A stretch of DNA of 64,000 nt from the NCBI GenBank assembly GCA_009869945.1, contig WIXG01000007.1, forward strand, positions 551,330 to 615,329. The letters run 5' to 3'. The notes below the pieces were generated by a model, which did not search any database, was not told the origin of the DNA, and saw only the letters and a program-made list of their open reading frames with translations. Shown piece after piece: positions 22,031 through 34,263 of this stretch (positions within the stretch are counted from its first letter, which is position 1; each line of letters begins with the position of its first letter). This DNA is from Mesaphorura yosii. Taxonomy: Eukaryota > Arthropoda > Collembola > Poduromorpha > Tullbergiidae. The translations under genes were made by a program, and so were the position numbers.

Positions 22031-23190
22031 ATGGACGAGGATCAAGAACCCCAGTACGATGACGAGGAGGAGGACTCATTTGCAAACGGCAACAGTCGTA
22101 AGTCTGGCCTTGGTATTTAATGCTTGCCCACGGTTGTTAATCTCACGTCGCTAAGATCTAAGAAACCCAACACCTGTGATGGTTTCTTTCTTTACTCTGC
22201 TTAGAACACAAGTATTCTGACTCACAACCCACAGACGGAGACGGGAATGAGTCAATGACTGAGAGCAAAGCTGCTGGTGAAAATACTACTGTAAGTCAGT
22301 CTTCATTTCAGTTTAAGCTCTCCGTGTTGATTCAAGTAGGCAAAACCACCATGATTTCGAAACACAAATTAATCAATCGATCTCCTGAACAGCTCGAAGC
22401 TATCAAGGCGCGGGTTCGGGAAATGGAAGAAGAAGCAGAAAAACTGAAAGTTCTACAGAGTGAAGTGGATAAGCAAATGAATAGCTCTGCTTCGCCCTTG
22501 GTCACCAGTGCAAGTGGAGCAGCACCTCCCAATTCCTTGTCGTTGGAAGAAAAAGTGGAGGTGGATTCTCGGTCGATTTATGTTGGCAATGTAAGCATTC
22601 TGCAATTGGTTGATGTGAACTCAAACTCCGCACCACCGAACGGTTACGAAATTGATGCTCCTATCGCAGGTGGACTATGGCGCAACCGCTGAGGAGGTTG
22701 AACAGCATTTTCACGGTTGTGGCTCCATAAATCGTGTCACGATTCTTTGTAATAAGTTTGATGGACACCCGAAAGGCTTTGCGTACATCGAATTCTCAGA
22801 CCGCGAGTCGGTCAACACAGCGATGGCAATGGACGAATCTCTGTTCAGGGGTAGACTAATCAAGGTAAGCTGCATTCAATAATTTAAAATAGCTTTTTGT
22901 GTCACTGAAGCCACGGATTGACTTCTACTACTCTGGCATTTAGGTCATGCCCAAGCGCACAAATCGGCCTGGAATGGCGGAACGTCGAGGTCGAGGTCGT
23001 GGTCTAATACGTGGAGGGTTTCGAGGGAGGGGTGGATTCTACAGGGGACATGCAAGGTTCCCCAGGTACGACCGAGATAAGAATTATTGTCAAGGTGAGC
23101 ATTATTCATGCATGTTCACCACTTAAATATTCCGTGTCTTGCTTTAGACGGGGATTCAGGAGTCGCTCCGCCTACTTCTCGCCGTATTGA
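22031..23190 (+). CDS. PABPN1: Nuclear poly(A)-binding protein PABPN1 (Pabp2)
   Basis: Binds nascent poly(A) tails in the nucleus, stimulates poly(A) polymerase and sets tail length. Exons 22031-22097, 22205-22590, 22670-22864, 22944-23065 and 23148-23190 give 270 residues. Order: acidic N-terminus (MDEDQEP, DDEEEDS); the coiled-coil helix [19 protein letters not shown], nearly identical to vertebrates; one RRM with SIYVGN (RNP2), KGFAYIEF (RNP1) and LFRGRLIKV; then PKRTNRPG and an Arg/Gly-rich tail ending SRSAYFSPY, the conserved family C-terminus. Reaching this end requires the donor at 23066 (GTACGA). A stronger-looking donor at 23095 (GTGAGC) would give a different end. A possible small intron near 22291-22339 cannot be placed in frame and is left as coding. 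Confidence 0.93.
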
Positions 23191-23449
23191 ATTATTATTT
23201 TAACCCTTTTAAATTATTACCACAATAAATCATTATTAAATAAAGAAAGATCTTGTAACTCGAAAAATCGGAGCATATCTTGTGTACATTCTTGGCAATG
23301 CAATGACGGCGGACAAAGACTCTTCTTACATAGCAACTGATATCTAATAACGAGCTGTTGGATTATAAACGACAATTTTGGGATTTCATAAAGCGTTGCT
23401 GGGGCGCAGGCGGCTGGCAGTCATAACCGAGCAAGCCGGCCCATCAATT

Positions 23450-24950
23450 ACGAAGATAGAATCCTTAGAAGTACTTTTGGATATTTTTTTAAAACTTGAA
23501 CACGCGTACACGCCAAAACCACCAAACCAGCGAATCTGTCAGCGACGTCAATTGGAGTCTGTGTTGCCAAAGATGTTCCCTTGCGGGGAATTAAAAGCCT
23601 ACAAACGGATTGTGCCATTCGAGATCTTGCCCAAGTCTCGGCAGTCGCCACGTATTTGCAATACATGGCATTAGCGCATTCGCTGGTATGCAATTTATGG
23701 TATGATGTGATGAATTTCAGAGCTTCCTTCGGACGATGATAGTTGTGAGTGATTTTTCCTTACAAGACTCATTTCGGACACCAACCCAGGCCTCCCTGAA
23801 GTCTATTCGAAGGAGTCCCTCAGACTTTACAAGATTCCTGAATTTTGTCAAAACCACGCAGAAACAATTGTTTATTACTCGCATGCAATTAATTCAGTCT
23901 TGGACGACATGATTATTGAGCTTTATCCAAACGTGAGTTATTTCCTACCGAACTTCTTGGACGACTCAGCTCTGGATTGGAAGAAGAAATCGAAGGGTCA
24001 GTTACGTCCGCCATCGCCATCAGCATCGTCAACGTCGGCGACCACAAGCGAAGTGAACTGTTGCCTTTGGATTCTACGAGAAGCAATTACATCAATAAGT
24101 GAAAGTGAAGACGAGGACGGCCCAGTTCACGAATTCGTCAGAGTCAAACTACAAGTAATGTCAAAAGAGCTAGATTCGTTGCGGCACGACCTCGAGGACT
24201 GTTTGTATAAATTCGACAATCAGCAACAACTCTTGACTGCAGTTTCGAGGGAATTCAAGTCCGGTCGCCGCAAACACCAAGGCTAAAGAAGACTACCGAA
24301 AGTTTCGACTGAGCTGCGAGCCAGATGCCATTCGTTACGTTGTGGTTGAAAAGATCAAGCCACCGGAAGAAAATCGGTCCACAATGAAGTTTAAATGCAC
24401 ACCAGCCAGGTTCTGTGTTGTGAAGAATGAGGTCGCTGGAGAAGCACCGGTCGTGAGATCTGGAAACGGAGCTGTCACTCAACATGCTAAATCAGGAATC
24501 CTGTGCTGCATCATTCGTGAACTTGAATTTCAAGTAAACAAATGCATTCCTAGGGCCAAAGTAATTTTGTCAAAACTCGGCAAGAACCATGAGAAATGGA
24601 TTCGTCTTCCGCTGGAGTACCTCCTTCGTCTTGCACAATACTACGATCTCAAGCTGACGTCCGCTGTCGCGGTCTCCGTGTTATTTGCAATGAAGCGCGT
24701 CAAGTCCAAAATGGCGCTGTTCAAAAGTGTGCTGTATAAGTACGGGCAAAGTGTTTCCGGTGCAGCGCAAATGACTTGGGATTTGAGCAAAACGCTTGGA
24801 AAAATGAAGCTGAACGAGAAGCATGGTCAAGGACGGGACGGTGAACTTGCACGGCAACTGCTGAAATATTTGCGAAGCTTGCAAGCGAAAGACTGCAGCA
24901 AATTCGAGATTGTACTTTACACTGATTGGCCTGAATGCTTCAGTTTATAG
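23450..24950 (+). pseudogene. Unrecognised gene with frame breaks
   Basis: I do not recognise this protein. Coding-like stretches follow one another on the plus strand: about 23508-23735 (LRGIKSLQTDCAIRDLAQVS), about 23756-23930 (PEVYSKESLRLYKIPEFCQN), 23930-24284 (a Ser-rich linker, then a coiled coil with KELDSLRHDLEDCLYKF), and 24300-24950 (a basic domain with LEYLLRLAQYYDLKL and SVLFAMKRVKSKMALF). Frame changes occur around a run of T at 23485, near 23735-23755 and near 24285. Codon use and the length of the last open stretch (over 200 residues) argue for a real or recently real gene. No introns with good sites explain the shifts. It could be a decayed cellular gene or part of a transposable element. 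Confidence 0.4.
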
Positions 24951-25086
24951 TATGAATCATAAGCACGTTAAAATAAAGGACTACTAGCAGTAACCGACTT
25001 TCGTCTACATTCGACAGAAATTACATCACAATCCGTGAATAGGTCGATGTGGGCAATGCTGGACAAGGCGATGTCAACCCAGAAAA

Positions 25087-25293
25087 TTAAGCGTCCATCC
25101 CATAGAAGGCAATCAAGCAATGAAACAGCAACGCCAAGATCATTTGGCTGGCGATACAAAAATGTACAATTTTATAGCGGAGACGCGAGAAATACGTAAA
25201 TAAATCATCCAAGTCAAAGTCGGTAAAGTCGGTAATCTCACCCTTTAACGTAACGCAATATACAATCGTAACTCGTAAGCGAATGTTGATCAT
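25087..25293 (-). CDS. Hypothetical 68-residue single-TM ORF
   Basis: ATG at 25293 opens a 68-codon frame: a short basic N-terminus, an Asp-rich stretch (DFTDFDLDDL), then a clear hydrophobic segment (MILALLFHCLIAFYG) ending at the stop. No family recognised. The size alone is not significant; the TM-like end is the only support. May be chance. Confidence 0.22.
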   Translation of the reverse strand: MINIRLRVTIVYCVTLKGEITDFTDFDLDDLFTYFSRLRYKIVHFCIASQMILALLFHCLIAFYGMDA

Positions 25294-28200
25294 CGTTGAC
25301 TGTTGTTGTTTTTGATGCAACCCTTTAAAAACTGTTACTCTGTGCCGTGCTGCTTGGTGCCTGTCCGCTGGTACACTGAACGAGTGACTCGCACCTGTTT
25401 CACCTGTATTACGTTCTCGTTCTCAATACACGAGGGAACGGGAAATGAGGGGCACGTACGGACGGCGATGTTGATGTCTGATTTTCAGTGTTGCGCTGCA
25501 TTGTTGCTCATTTACTCCATAAAAAATCATGCAGCCACCAAAAATACTCGGTTCACATCTTGCGCACTTCCCGTCGTCGTCCGCTCGGCAGTCAGCAGTC
25601 AGTCAGACGATTGCTTGTGCCTTGTGCGCCACGCCAAAACGCAGCACAACAGCAAGAGTCAGCCCCAGTTGCCAGTTTCCTATCTGAATCATTTCATTGT
25701 TGTGAATTTCGTAACCCATTGTCAGTTTTTTGCGTATGAGTTTCGCGTTTTGACTATTACGATTGCAAATAGAACCTTCAACTCGAATTTCACGCTTCGT
25801 TTTTTCGAATCTGTCACAACCTGCGTCCTTGCTGAGTAGATTAAGCTGTGCTGTGAGGTTTATTGTGCGTAAATCTTGTGAAATCTCTAATTGAGATAAT
25901 TAGGCAATAATACTGCAGTATTTAGTGGCAATTATTGTTCTACAGTCGAATTCTGCAAACAAGCATAATCTTTTTATTGGAGTATTAAAGATTCTGCTCT
26001 GGAATTTCGCTTGCTCGTAGTCTTTTTGTGCCATTTGTGCTTGGCGAAGTCGAAGTCTGGTTTGTCCTGAAGTGCCGGTTTATGCGAATCAGCGAGTTCT
26101 GCAGTGAAATCAATGCTATGAGTGCACTTCGTGAGGGTACATGCTGAAAGTTGTGTTGGCTAAAGAATACACTTTTGCAGTTGCAACCGTGTCTTGTGTT
26201 TGTGAATGTGAAATCTAACTGGGCATCTTCTCAACTATTTATATCCAAATCTCCGGCTGAGGGACAATTAGCCTTTTACGATTGTCTATTAAGAAATTAG
26301 TTACGACTTTACGATGGGTTGTCAGATATGAGAAAGAAGCAACGGCAGATTCAGTGAGCAAGTAAATTATCAATGCAAATCTTCGTGGCTGGGAATTATT
26401 ACTGTATCGCTAAGGGTATGGTGAAATACAAAAGACTCGCTGAATTCTTTGAGATTTTTCATATTCATCCTCAACCAACGTCAAGTCAAGATCCATTGCA
26501 TCACTACACTCCTTGACAATGAAATGATGATGATTTGTCTCGTGCGGTGAACAGTTATTTTTGTGCATGCATGCAAATTCTTAGAGCTACAAGCGACAAG
26601 CCGCCGGCCGTTTGGTGTATCACGTATCTTGTCTCTTTCCCATTTTTCCGTTTTGTGCTTTTGTTTCGTGTTTTGTATGTCATGTTTACTTTATTTTGGT
26701 CCACATGCATCACGAAAAATCGATCTAAACTTGTTAATGAAAGAACATGACGAATGACGAGTAATTCAATTGCTTAACAGTGCAGCGCATGGATGAGTAC
26801 TTCCAAGAGAGCCTATCATCACATTGTCCGGGTACGTCATAAATGAACTTACACTCTCGCCACGTCGTAAGATGAAAATTGAAAACGCGGCTCTTCGGCT
26901 TCATTTCGTGTCATAATTCATAATTATGCTCCACACGCAACGCTAACGTCATAATGTCCAATGCCCAAACCCAGACCCACAATCTCTATGCGTGATGTAG
27001 AATTTGTTTGAAATCGCGTGTATTCAGTTCATCGTTTAAAGCCTCATGCACGGATAGACATTTAACAGTAAGACACCAAATTCTATAAAAATTAGCATGT
27101 AATTGCGATTTGCAAGTGAAGTGAAATTGAATCATCGCGTTTATGAATCTGTGAATTCGGCAAAACAAGATGGATATCCCACTTGGATCGATCATTATCG
27201 TAATTGCAAGATTGAGACTGAGATCGTGACAGAGTGTGCGTGTTGATGTGTGTGGGTGGGTGGAGACAGACAATCTTATCTGCAATTTGCAACTGCAAGC
27301 GATTCAAATCGTCGATACAGAACCACTACGTGAACCCGCAAACGCGACAAACACAAGACAAGATGATTATCAATGGGATGAACTACTACTCGAATACCTT
27401 ACCGTAAATAATCACTGTTTATGCGATTGCGACACATTTAGCTTTACGATTTAATTTCGCTATTCTGCTTTCGATTTGCTTCAGCACTTTCAACTGCCGG
27501 CTTTTGCGATGCGTTGCTTTGCTTTACATTTTAGAATTTACGTCAGTTTCAGGCTCAGGAGCTGATTTTAACTATGTCATGGCATCTTTCTGCGGCGTCA
27601 CGTCACGATTTGGATTGGGCTCGTGTTGGATACTTTTTAAGTGAAGCTCGATGATCGTACTTTTCAAAGAATGCTGAACACGAAAGCAATTTCTAATTTC
27701 TCTGATTTCATCCCACCCCCAACGGAGGAAGGAATCAAGTGTTGGGTCTTCGAGTTCTAGTGCATTGATCCTTGCGTTTACTCCGCCTCGCATTCTGTGT
27801 TAGAATATTGATTTCCAATTTGTTCCAAGTCATTCAGGCGTGATAATTGATGATAGGAGATACAGCAGAGGAAAGGCTGTTTGACGTGTTGATTTTGTAA
27901 AGCAATTTACGGATCAGATGCAGGCAGTATGCAAGTTGATAGGACTTGATACTTGGCTTAATGACCCACTCCAATTCCCTGACTGAATTTCATAGGAAAA
28001 AGTCATGCGACCATTATGCGTAAAAGGTGTAAGAAGAAAGGCTAAAAGGCATCGGATCGAAAGGAAATATTCCCCCGTAATTTGCAGGCATATTGCACAA
28101 TTTATATCATCCACTTCATTCTCCATGCTGTACGTGCATTGATGTTCACCAGACGAAATTGGTTCAAGTACATGATAAAAACTGGGTGGTGATGATAGCT

Positions 28201-29107
28201 TTGTTTTCGCAAGCCAAGCGTGAAGCCGTGCGCCGTGAATCGTGAACCAGTTCCATGCACGATGTATGTCACATATGTGCAAAAAATTAGCATGACTATC
28301 GCACTTGCGCCATATAATTTCATATTACTCATATAAATAGCAGTTTAGTCGGTTGAATTCAATGCTGAAATAACGCTCACGATCGTTGTTGTTGCTCGTA
28401 GCCCAAATTACCATTCACATATGGCGAGGTATCCAATTATGCCGGCTGCCTGATTATGATTATGACATAATTTGATGAAAGGAGCCTTATCTGACATTTA
28501 GTATTCATTAACACAGTACACATATGACATTTTACGCCAGCCAGGTTCTGGCTAATAAAATTCGATGTTTCTGTGTCTGCCTGCACTCTTGTCTGCAGCC
28601 TGAACGTACTGGACACAATTTTGCCCATTCTTGATACTTGATAGTGGTATGATGATAGTACTAATGAAACCAAAGAATGAAGCGTGGCGTGGCGTGGATA
28701 GGATAAGATATGGATGCAGTGGTTTGCGCCAGTCGCAGTCGTCAGAATTAAAAGTATTTTCCTACTCGGTCATAAATTAGTCGTGTGAAGTTCCTTTTCC
28801 CATCAGCAAGCCGCACCGCACTGCTGCGCTTTGCTGTGCTTCAACTCAGTTTGAGATTTGTCATCTTTCTTAACAACGAAACGCATCGACGCGTAGTCCT
28901 TCCTGTAAGTCCTTCACTAAACTGCAGTTCCAGTAGTTGAATCATATTCTGGAAGCTGCTTCCTGCTTATCAGTAATAATGAATCACACCTGAAGTTGTT
29001 CTTGAGAAATTACCACGCATTCTTCTTTTAAAGCCGTTGAGAATTTCACTCAAAATTCGTGATACGTTCCTTTGCGTCTTAGGTTTCTTTGGTTGTTTTG
29101 CAGCACA
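25294..29107. other. 3.8-kb gene-poor region upstream of villin
   Basis: The longest stretch without a supported gene. It probably holds the villin promoter and 5' UTR. A 178-codon open frame at 25303-25839 shows no domain, low-complexity composition and no splice context. Repeated short strings such as ggcgtggcgtgg (28684) are minor. No tRNA, CRISPR or transposon ends seen. Confidence 0.5.
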
Positions 29108-32100
29108 ATGAGTGGAAACGTGGATCCCAGCTTCAAGCAAATTCCTAAAGGAAGCACTTGTTTCCTAATCTGGAGGATCGAGGTAAGTTAGAATCTTTAA
29201 GAATCTCTTGATTCCTCGAGAGGCGAAATGAGGGCAATCATATTCAGAATCTGAAGCAGTAATTAGTTCAGTCGAGCAGCAAACACTTAACGTTAACCAT
29301 TAGCCAGAGTATGAGAAATACTTCTTCCTGCCTAACACACATACAAAAATTCATGGTTAATTAGTTCATTAGCGAAGGACATTAGTGGAAATGTGTCAAC
29401 GTTAAAGAACTTGAGTTCCTGATGTGAGACAGTTCTTCGTACCATAATTAACAATTCTTGAGGCTAATTTTCCTCGCTTGCGTCGTGCACCGAATGTTGA
29501 TGAAAAGAAGGAAAGCTTAATTAACCATGCAAAAGTAGTTAGGCGTTGGCCAGTCGACAGTGCCGGCTGGCATTGTTTATACCACACACATATGTTGTGT
29601 GATAAAGGCTCTTGAGTTTTGAATTCAGATAGACCAAATACTCGAATCAAAATTATAAGTTTCACTTCACCCTATACATCAACAGCCATAAAACACGGGG
29701 GCCATTTAAATGCTCATGTTTGATTAAATCCACTTATGAAGAGCCCAGCACAAATTTTGTTCATTACAGCTATTTCACATTACATAATGCGGGCGAGCAT
29801 TTATTGATTTGACGCGTACGTGGTACGACTCACTCAACACGTTCGTTGAATGAAGGTCAATCAATACCGTATCAGTTGAACAAGCCCTGTCATGTCATTA
29901 TGATAATAAAAATTGATCTTGTGCATGAATCGAATAGCCGGTTATGCGATTGTGTTTGTGAAATCGATCGTGTGATTTGCATGATCTGCGTGGTCTGACG
30001 GAAATGCGAATGCAATGAGGCAATGATTCAGAAACACGTTACCCTACTTAATAATTGTAAAATATCCTTCTCATCACGCAGAAACTTCAAGTGGTTCCGA
30101 TACCGAAAGATCAGTATGGAAGTTTCTACAATGGAGATGCGTACATCATCTACAGTGCTACGGAGTACGGCCAGCCGGGCGGAGTGAAGGTGAAGGTAAG
30201 GAATATGCAAAGTAAACAGGCAAGGCGTCATTTCGGGGATCACGACCTTTTTGTGACTTTCTCTGCAAAAGCCACATGACCAGTATAACATAATGTACAG
30301 ATTACGGAATAAGGATGAATGACGGCTCACGCCGGCTAATTAAAATTGAATGGGAATTCTAATTGTCCACACTATTGTATTGTTTAATGTGTTATCATGC
30401 TGTTCATGCCATCCGAAACCTTGAACTTCAAGTAGCGTTGAAGTCAGAATTAAAATTCGCTTATGAAATTACCCACTTCAGTTTCATGGCGTGTTTGACA
30501 TTTTATGAAATTCCAATGAAAATGTTCTACTATTGTACGCAGGTTAAGGAATCCAAATCGTTGGAACAACATATTCATTTCTGGTTGGGTACAGAAGTTA
30601 GTCAGGATGAGGCTGGTGTGGCTGCGTACAAAACCGTGGAACTTGACGACTTTTTGGGTGGTGCTCCAATCCAGCATCGTGAAACTGAAGGAGCTGAGTC
30701 ACAGCGATTTCGTTCGTATTTCACGAATGGAACAAGGTAAAACTGGATTCCCGGAATGAAATGACAATTTGACATGTCGAGTATTTAGTATATTATATGC
30801 TTGTAAACATTTGTCCGAACTTCCTTCCTTGTTTGTGGTGTCGTGACGAGTGGCTCCGTTTCCGAGGGTTCACGCTACGTGAACTTAGAACACACCCGTT
30901 TTCCTATCCCCTCAACTACTACTCTTTACCGTGAGATAGGAACAATAGTTCCCAAAATGGGCAAATTGTTGTCATGGCCTGGGTTCAAAAGTTCCCAAGA
31001 ATTGCAAGCTGCATTCCAAAGCATAAAATATTAAAATGACATGAATCAATTCTCTGATACATATAATTTTGAATGAATTGACAGGATTTTGCAAGGTGGT
31101 GTTGCATCGGGCTTTAATCATGTCACTCATACTTTTGAGCCACGTCTCTTCGCCATCAAAGGGAAACGGCGCGCCGTTGTTAAACAACTCCCCAAAGTGT
31201 CATGGTCGGCTATGAATAATGGCGACGCGTTCATCCTCCAGTTTAAAGAAGTCATTTTCATTTGGGAAGGTCGAACTGCAAACAACCTCGAGAAGCTGCA
31301 AGCAGCGAAGGCAAGAGGCTCGTTTGGATTAGAAACTGATGTGAGAAAATTTACACCGTATGTTAATGTTTGATCCTGTCACAGGTTTCTCAACAAATGA
31401 AAGCTGAGACTGGTGGTCGCGCTCCCATTGTGTTTGTGAAAGACGGAGAAGAAGAACAAATGACCGATGTGGAAAAGAAGGCCTTCGAGTCTATGTTACC
31501 ATTGAAAGACAGGAAGTTGGTGCGCCCAGCCACCGACTTCAGTGATGATCATGAAGACCAGCGAGTAACATCTGAAATAAGGTTGTACCAGTGCTCGGAC
31601 GACGATGGCACTTTGCGCGTGACAGAAGTCAAGACTGGACCACTTCTTCAAACGGACTTGAATTCTGGGGTATGACATCGATTCCTTGAAGACGTTACTC
31701 CGTTTTTAACGGAGAATTAATTAACTCAGGACTCATTTATCATCGACAACCAAAGTCAGGGAATTTGGGTTTGGATTGGAAAGAAGGCAAGTTCCAAGGA
31801 GAGGATTGAAGCGATGAGAAATGCACAAGGTAAACGATTACAGTAGATTACACGATAGGTTTTAGCAGATTTGGTTAACAAAAAACAATGGATGATTGAA
31901 TTTTAGGTTTCATTCGGAAGAAAGGTTATCCCGACTCCACTCAAGTCACTCGTGTCATTGACGGAGGTGAGCCCGAAGAATTCCGATCACTCTTCTCGCA
32001 CTGGAAGGTGAAGAACGAAGCCACTGGATTTGGTAGACAGAATTCTACTGCTGGCAAAGGAATTGCACAAACGGTGCAGACTGTCTTTGATTCATCTTCT

Positions 32101-33924
32101 CTTCATGAGCAACCACAACTTGCTGGTAACAATTTCAATTCAGCGACGATTAGTGGCCATTTGAACCTTGCATGCGAATGTAGCATGTCCTCTGTTTATA
32201 CAGCCAAAACTCAAATGTTGGACGATGGATCCGGAGTCAAAGAAGTGTTTAAGGTGCACAATTTTGAGCTCGTTCCAGTCGCAGAAGAACATCAGGGAAG
32301 CTTCTTCGAACACGATTGTTATCTAATCAGATACACAGCTACTGGGCCCAAGGAACACATTTTGGTTTACTACTGGCTGGTTCGTGTCTCGAATATATAG
32401 ATTTCCTAATGTTCCTACATTTGTTTACTGAAATCTGACCATACTTTCTCAGGGGTTGAAGGCAACAAATGAGGATCGTGGTGCCGCAGCATTGCAAGGT
32501 TTGCTTATCAGACAAATGAAAAGCATGTGATAAGCTCTCTCTCTCTCTGATCGAGTTCATCCTTCTCTTTTAGCAATCAAATTGGATGATGATGTTGATG
32601 GAAGAGCGATCCAAATTCGCGTGACTCAGGGGAAGGAACCACCCCATTTCATCGGTAATGAAGGAAAATCTCACTTATGTGCTGATGACAGTTTTTTTAC
32701 TGATGGCAAACATTTTCTGAATAGCCATGTTTGGTGGTCAAATGATTACTTATTTGGGTGACGCTGATGACTCAAGTTACGAACCGGTCAAGCCTTACCT
32801 TCTTCAAGTTCGCGGAAGCTCCCAATACGAAGCTCGGGCCACACAAGTTACACTACGGGCTGCATCACTGAATTCCAATGACGTGTTTGTGCTTGCTGGA
32901 GAAACCACCACCTTTTTGTGGTGCGGAAAGGGAGCCACCGGAGACGAGCGTGAAGTTGCCAAAAAGATTGCTGCCAAAGAACGCGTCGAGTTCACAACGG
33001 TTTACGAAGGACAGGAGAAGGAAGATTTCTGGAACGTAATTGGTGGAAAGGAAGAGTACGCATCGGACAAACGACTTGCGGCCGAGGATTTGAGCTCTCC
33101 TCCACGACTCTTCCAGTGTTCAAATGCGACTGGGAACTTGAGAGGTATTCATTTTCTTTTTATGCATGAATTCTCTTGCGAGCGGACTGAACTAAAACTG
33201 TCATCTTGCAGCCGAAGAAATCATAAACTTTGCCCAAGTCGATTTGGTCGAAGACGACGTCATGCTTCTTGACGTTGGCCACACAATCTTCTTGTGGTAT
33301 GGCAATCAATCCAATAAAGCTGAGCAACAGGGAACGATTAAGCTCGCACAGAACTATTTGAAGACGGACCCTTCAGGCCGTGACCAAGACACGCCAATTT
33401 TAGTCGTCAAGCAAGGGTTCGAACCACCAACTTTCACTGGATTCTTCGGAGTTTGGGATTCTTCTCTTTGGAATGTAAGCTATGCGTGCTTATTGCCTAG
33501 CTGGAAGTAGTTACGTTACGAGTACCTTGTGTTTGTGCTGGAAATTGCAGGACAGCAAATCGTTTGAGGAATTGAAAAAGGAGCTGCAAGGAGAGCAGCC
33601 AGTGCTAAATGCTTTCGACTTGCTTGCACCGACCACCAACGGAGTCAGTTTTGATTCAGCGAAGAAATACCCGCTGGAGACGCTGCAGGAAAAGGACTCG
33701 GAGAAATTGCCGGCAGATGTTAATCCATCAAATAAAGAGGTTCGATTTTATTTTGCCATCTTGGCGTTTCGCAATGTCTAACTGATCACATCAAAATTCT
33801 TGCTGTACAGTTGCACTTGTCAGAGGCGGACTTCCAGAACGTGTTTAAGATGGATTACGACTCATACAAGGCACTCGCGGCATGGAAGAAGACACAAATT
33901 AAAAAAGATGCTGGGCTATTTTAA
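29108..33924 (+). CDS. VIL1: Villin-type actin-severing protein (six gelsolin repeats plus headpiece)
   Basis: Ca2+-regulated protein that caps, severs and bundles F-actin, typically in microvilli. Exons: 29108-29182, 30082-30195, 30543-30736, 31085-31340, 31385-31669, 31730-31829, 31907-32379, 32453-32498, 32574-32654, 32725-33144, 33212-33474, 33551-33739, 33811-33924 (869 residues). Inside the seventh, 32126-32203 has good splice ends and is a multiple of three; removing it joins QPQLA to AKTQMLDD and gives 843. Gelsolin repeats G1-G6 are visible ([70 protein letters not shown]). The C-terminus is a headpiece: [42 protein letters not shown], which separates villin (Drosophila quail) from gelsolin. 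Intron 1 is 899 nt, the longest of the gene. Confidence 0.93.
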
Positions 33925-34263
33925 CTTCCCTAACGCTCCAAGGAAAAGCGTTCAAATTGACTTGATTTCGACACAGCAATCTGCTTTACATTTTACTGAT
34001 TTTAAGCTCATTATGATCAGGCGAGCAATGAGCAACCCTCAATTAAGATTTCATCAAATCTTCTTGCTAAGCAAAGGTATTGCATAACTTGTGACTATAC
34101 ATACAGTCATACAGTTGATTTGGTACATAACTGAACCATAATAAAATATGTGTATTCAGCACAGCACTTGAATGATTACAATAAAATAAAATGGCTTCAA
34201 TACGTGAATAAACTGCAGTCTTTTTTTGGAATATTGAGCTCAAGCATCGTTTACTTCGAAGTG

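Noticed and set aside
22291-22339. Possible 49-nt intron in PABPN1 (GTAAGT...GTAG)
   Set aside because: Removing it breaks the frame, and the alternative 21-nt version is too short to splice; read-through keeps a sensible protein.
25303-25839. 178-codon plus-strand open frame upstream of villin
   Set aside because: No domain, odd Cys/Ser composition, no splice context; a 537-bp open frame can occur by chance in a 3.8-kb spacer.
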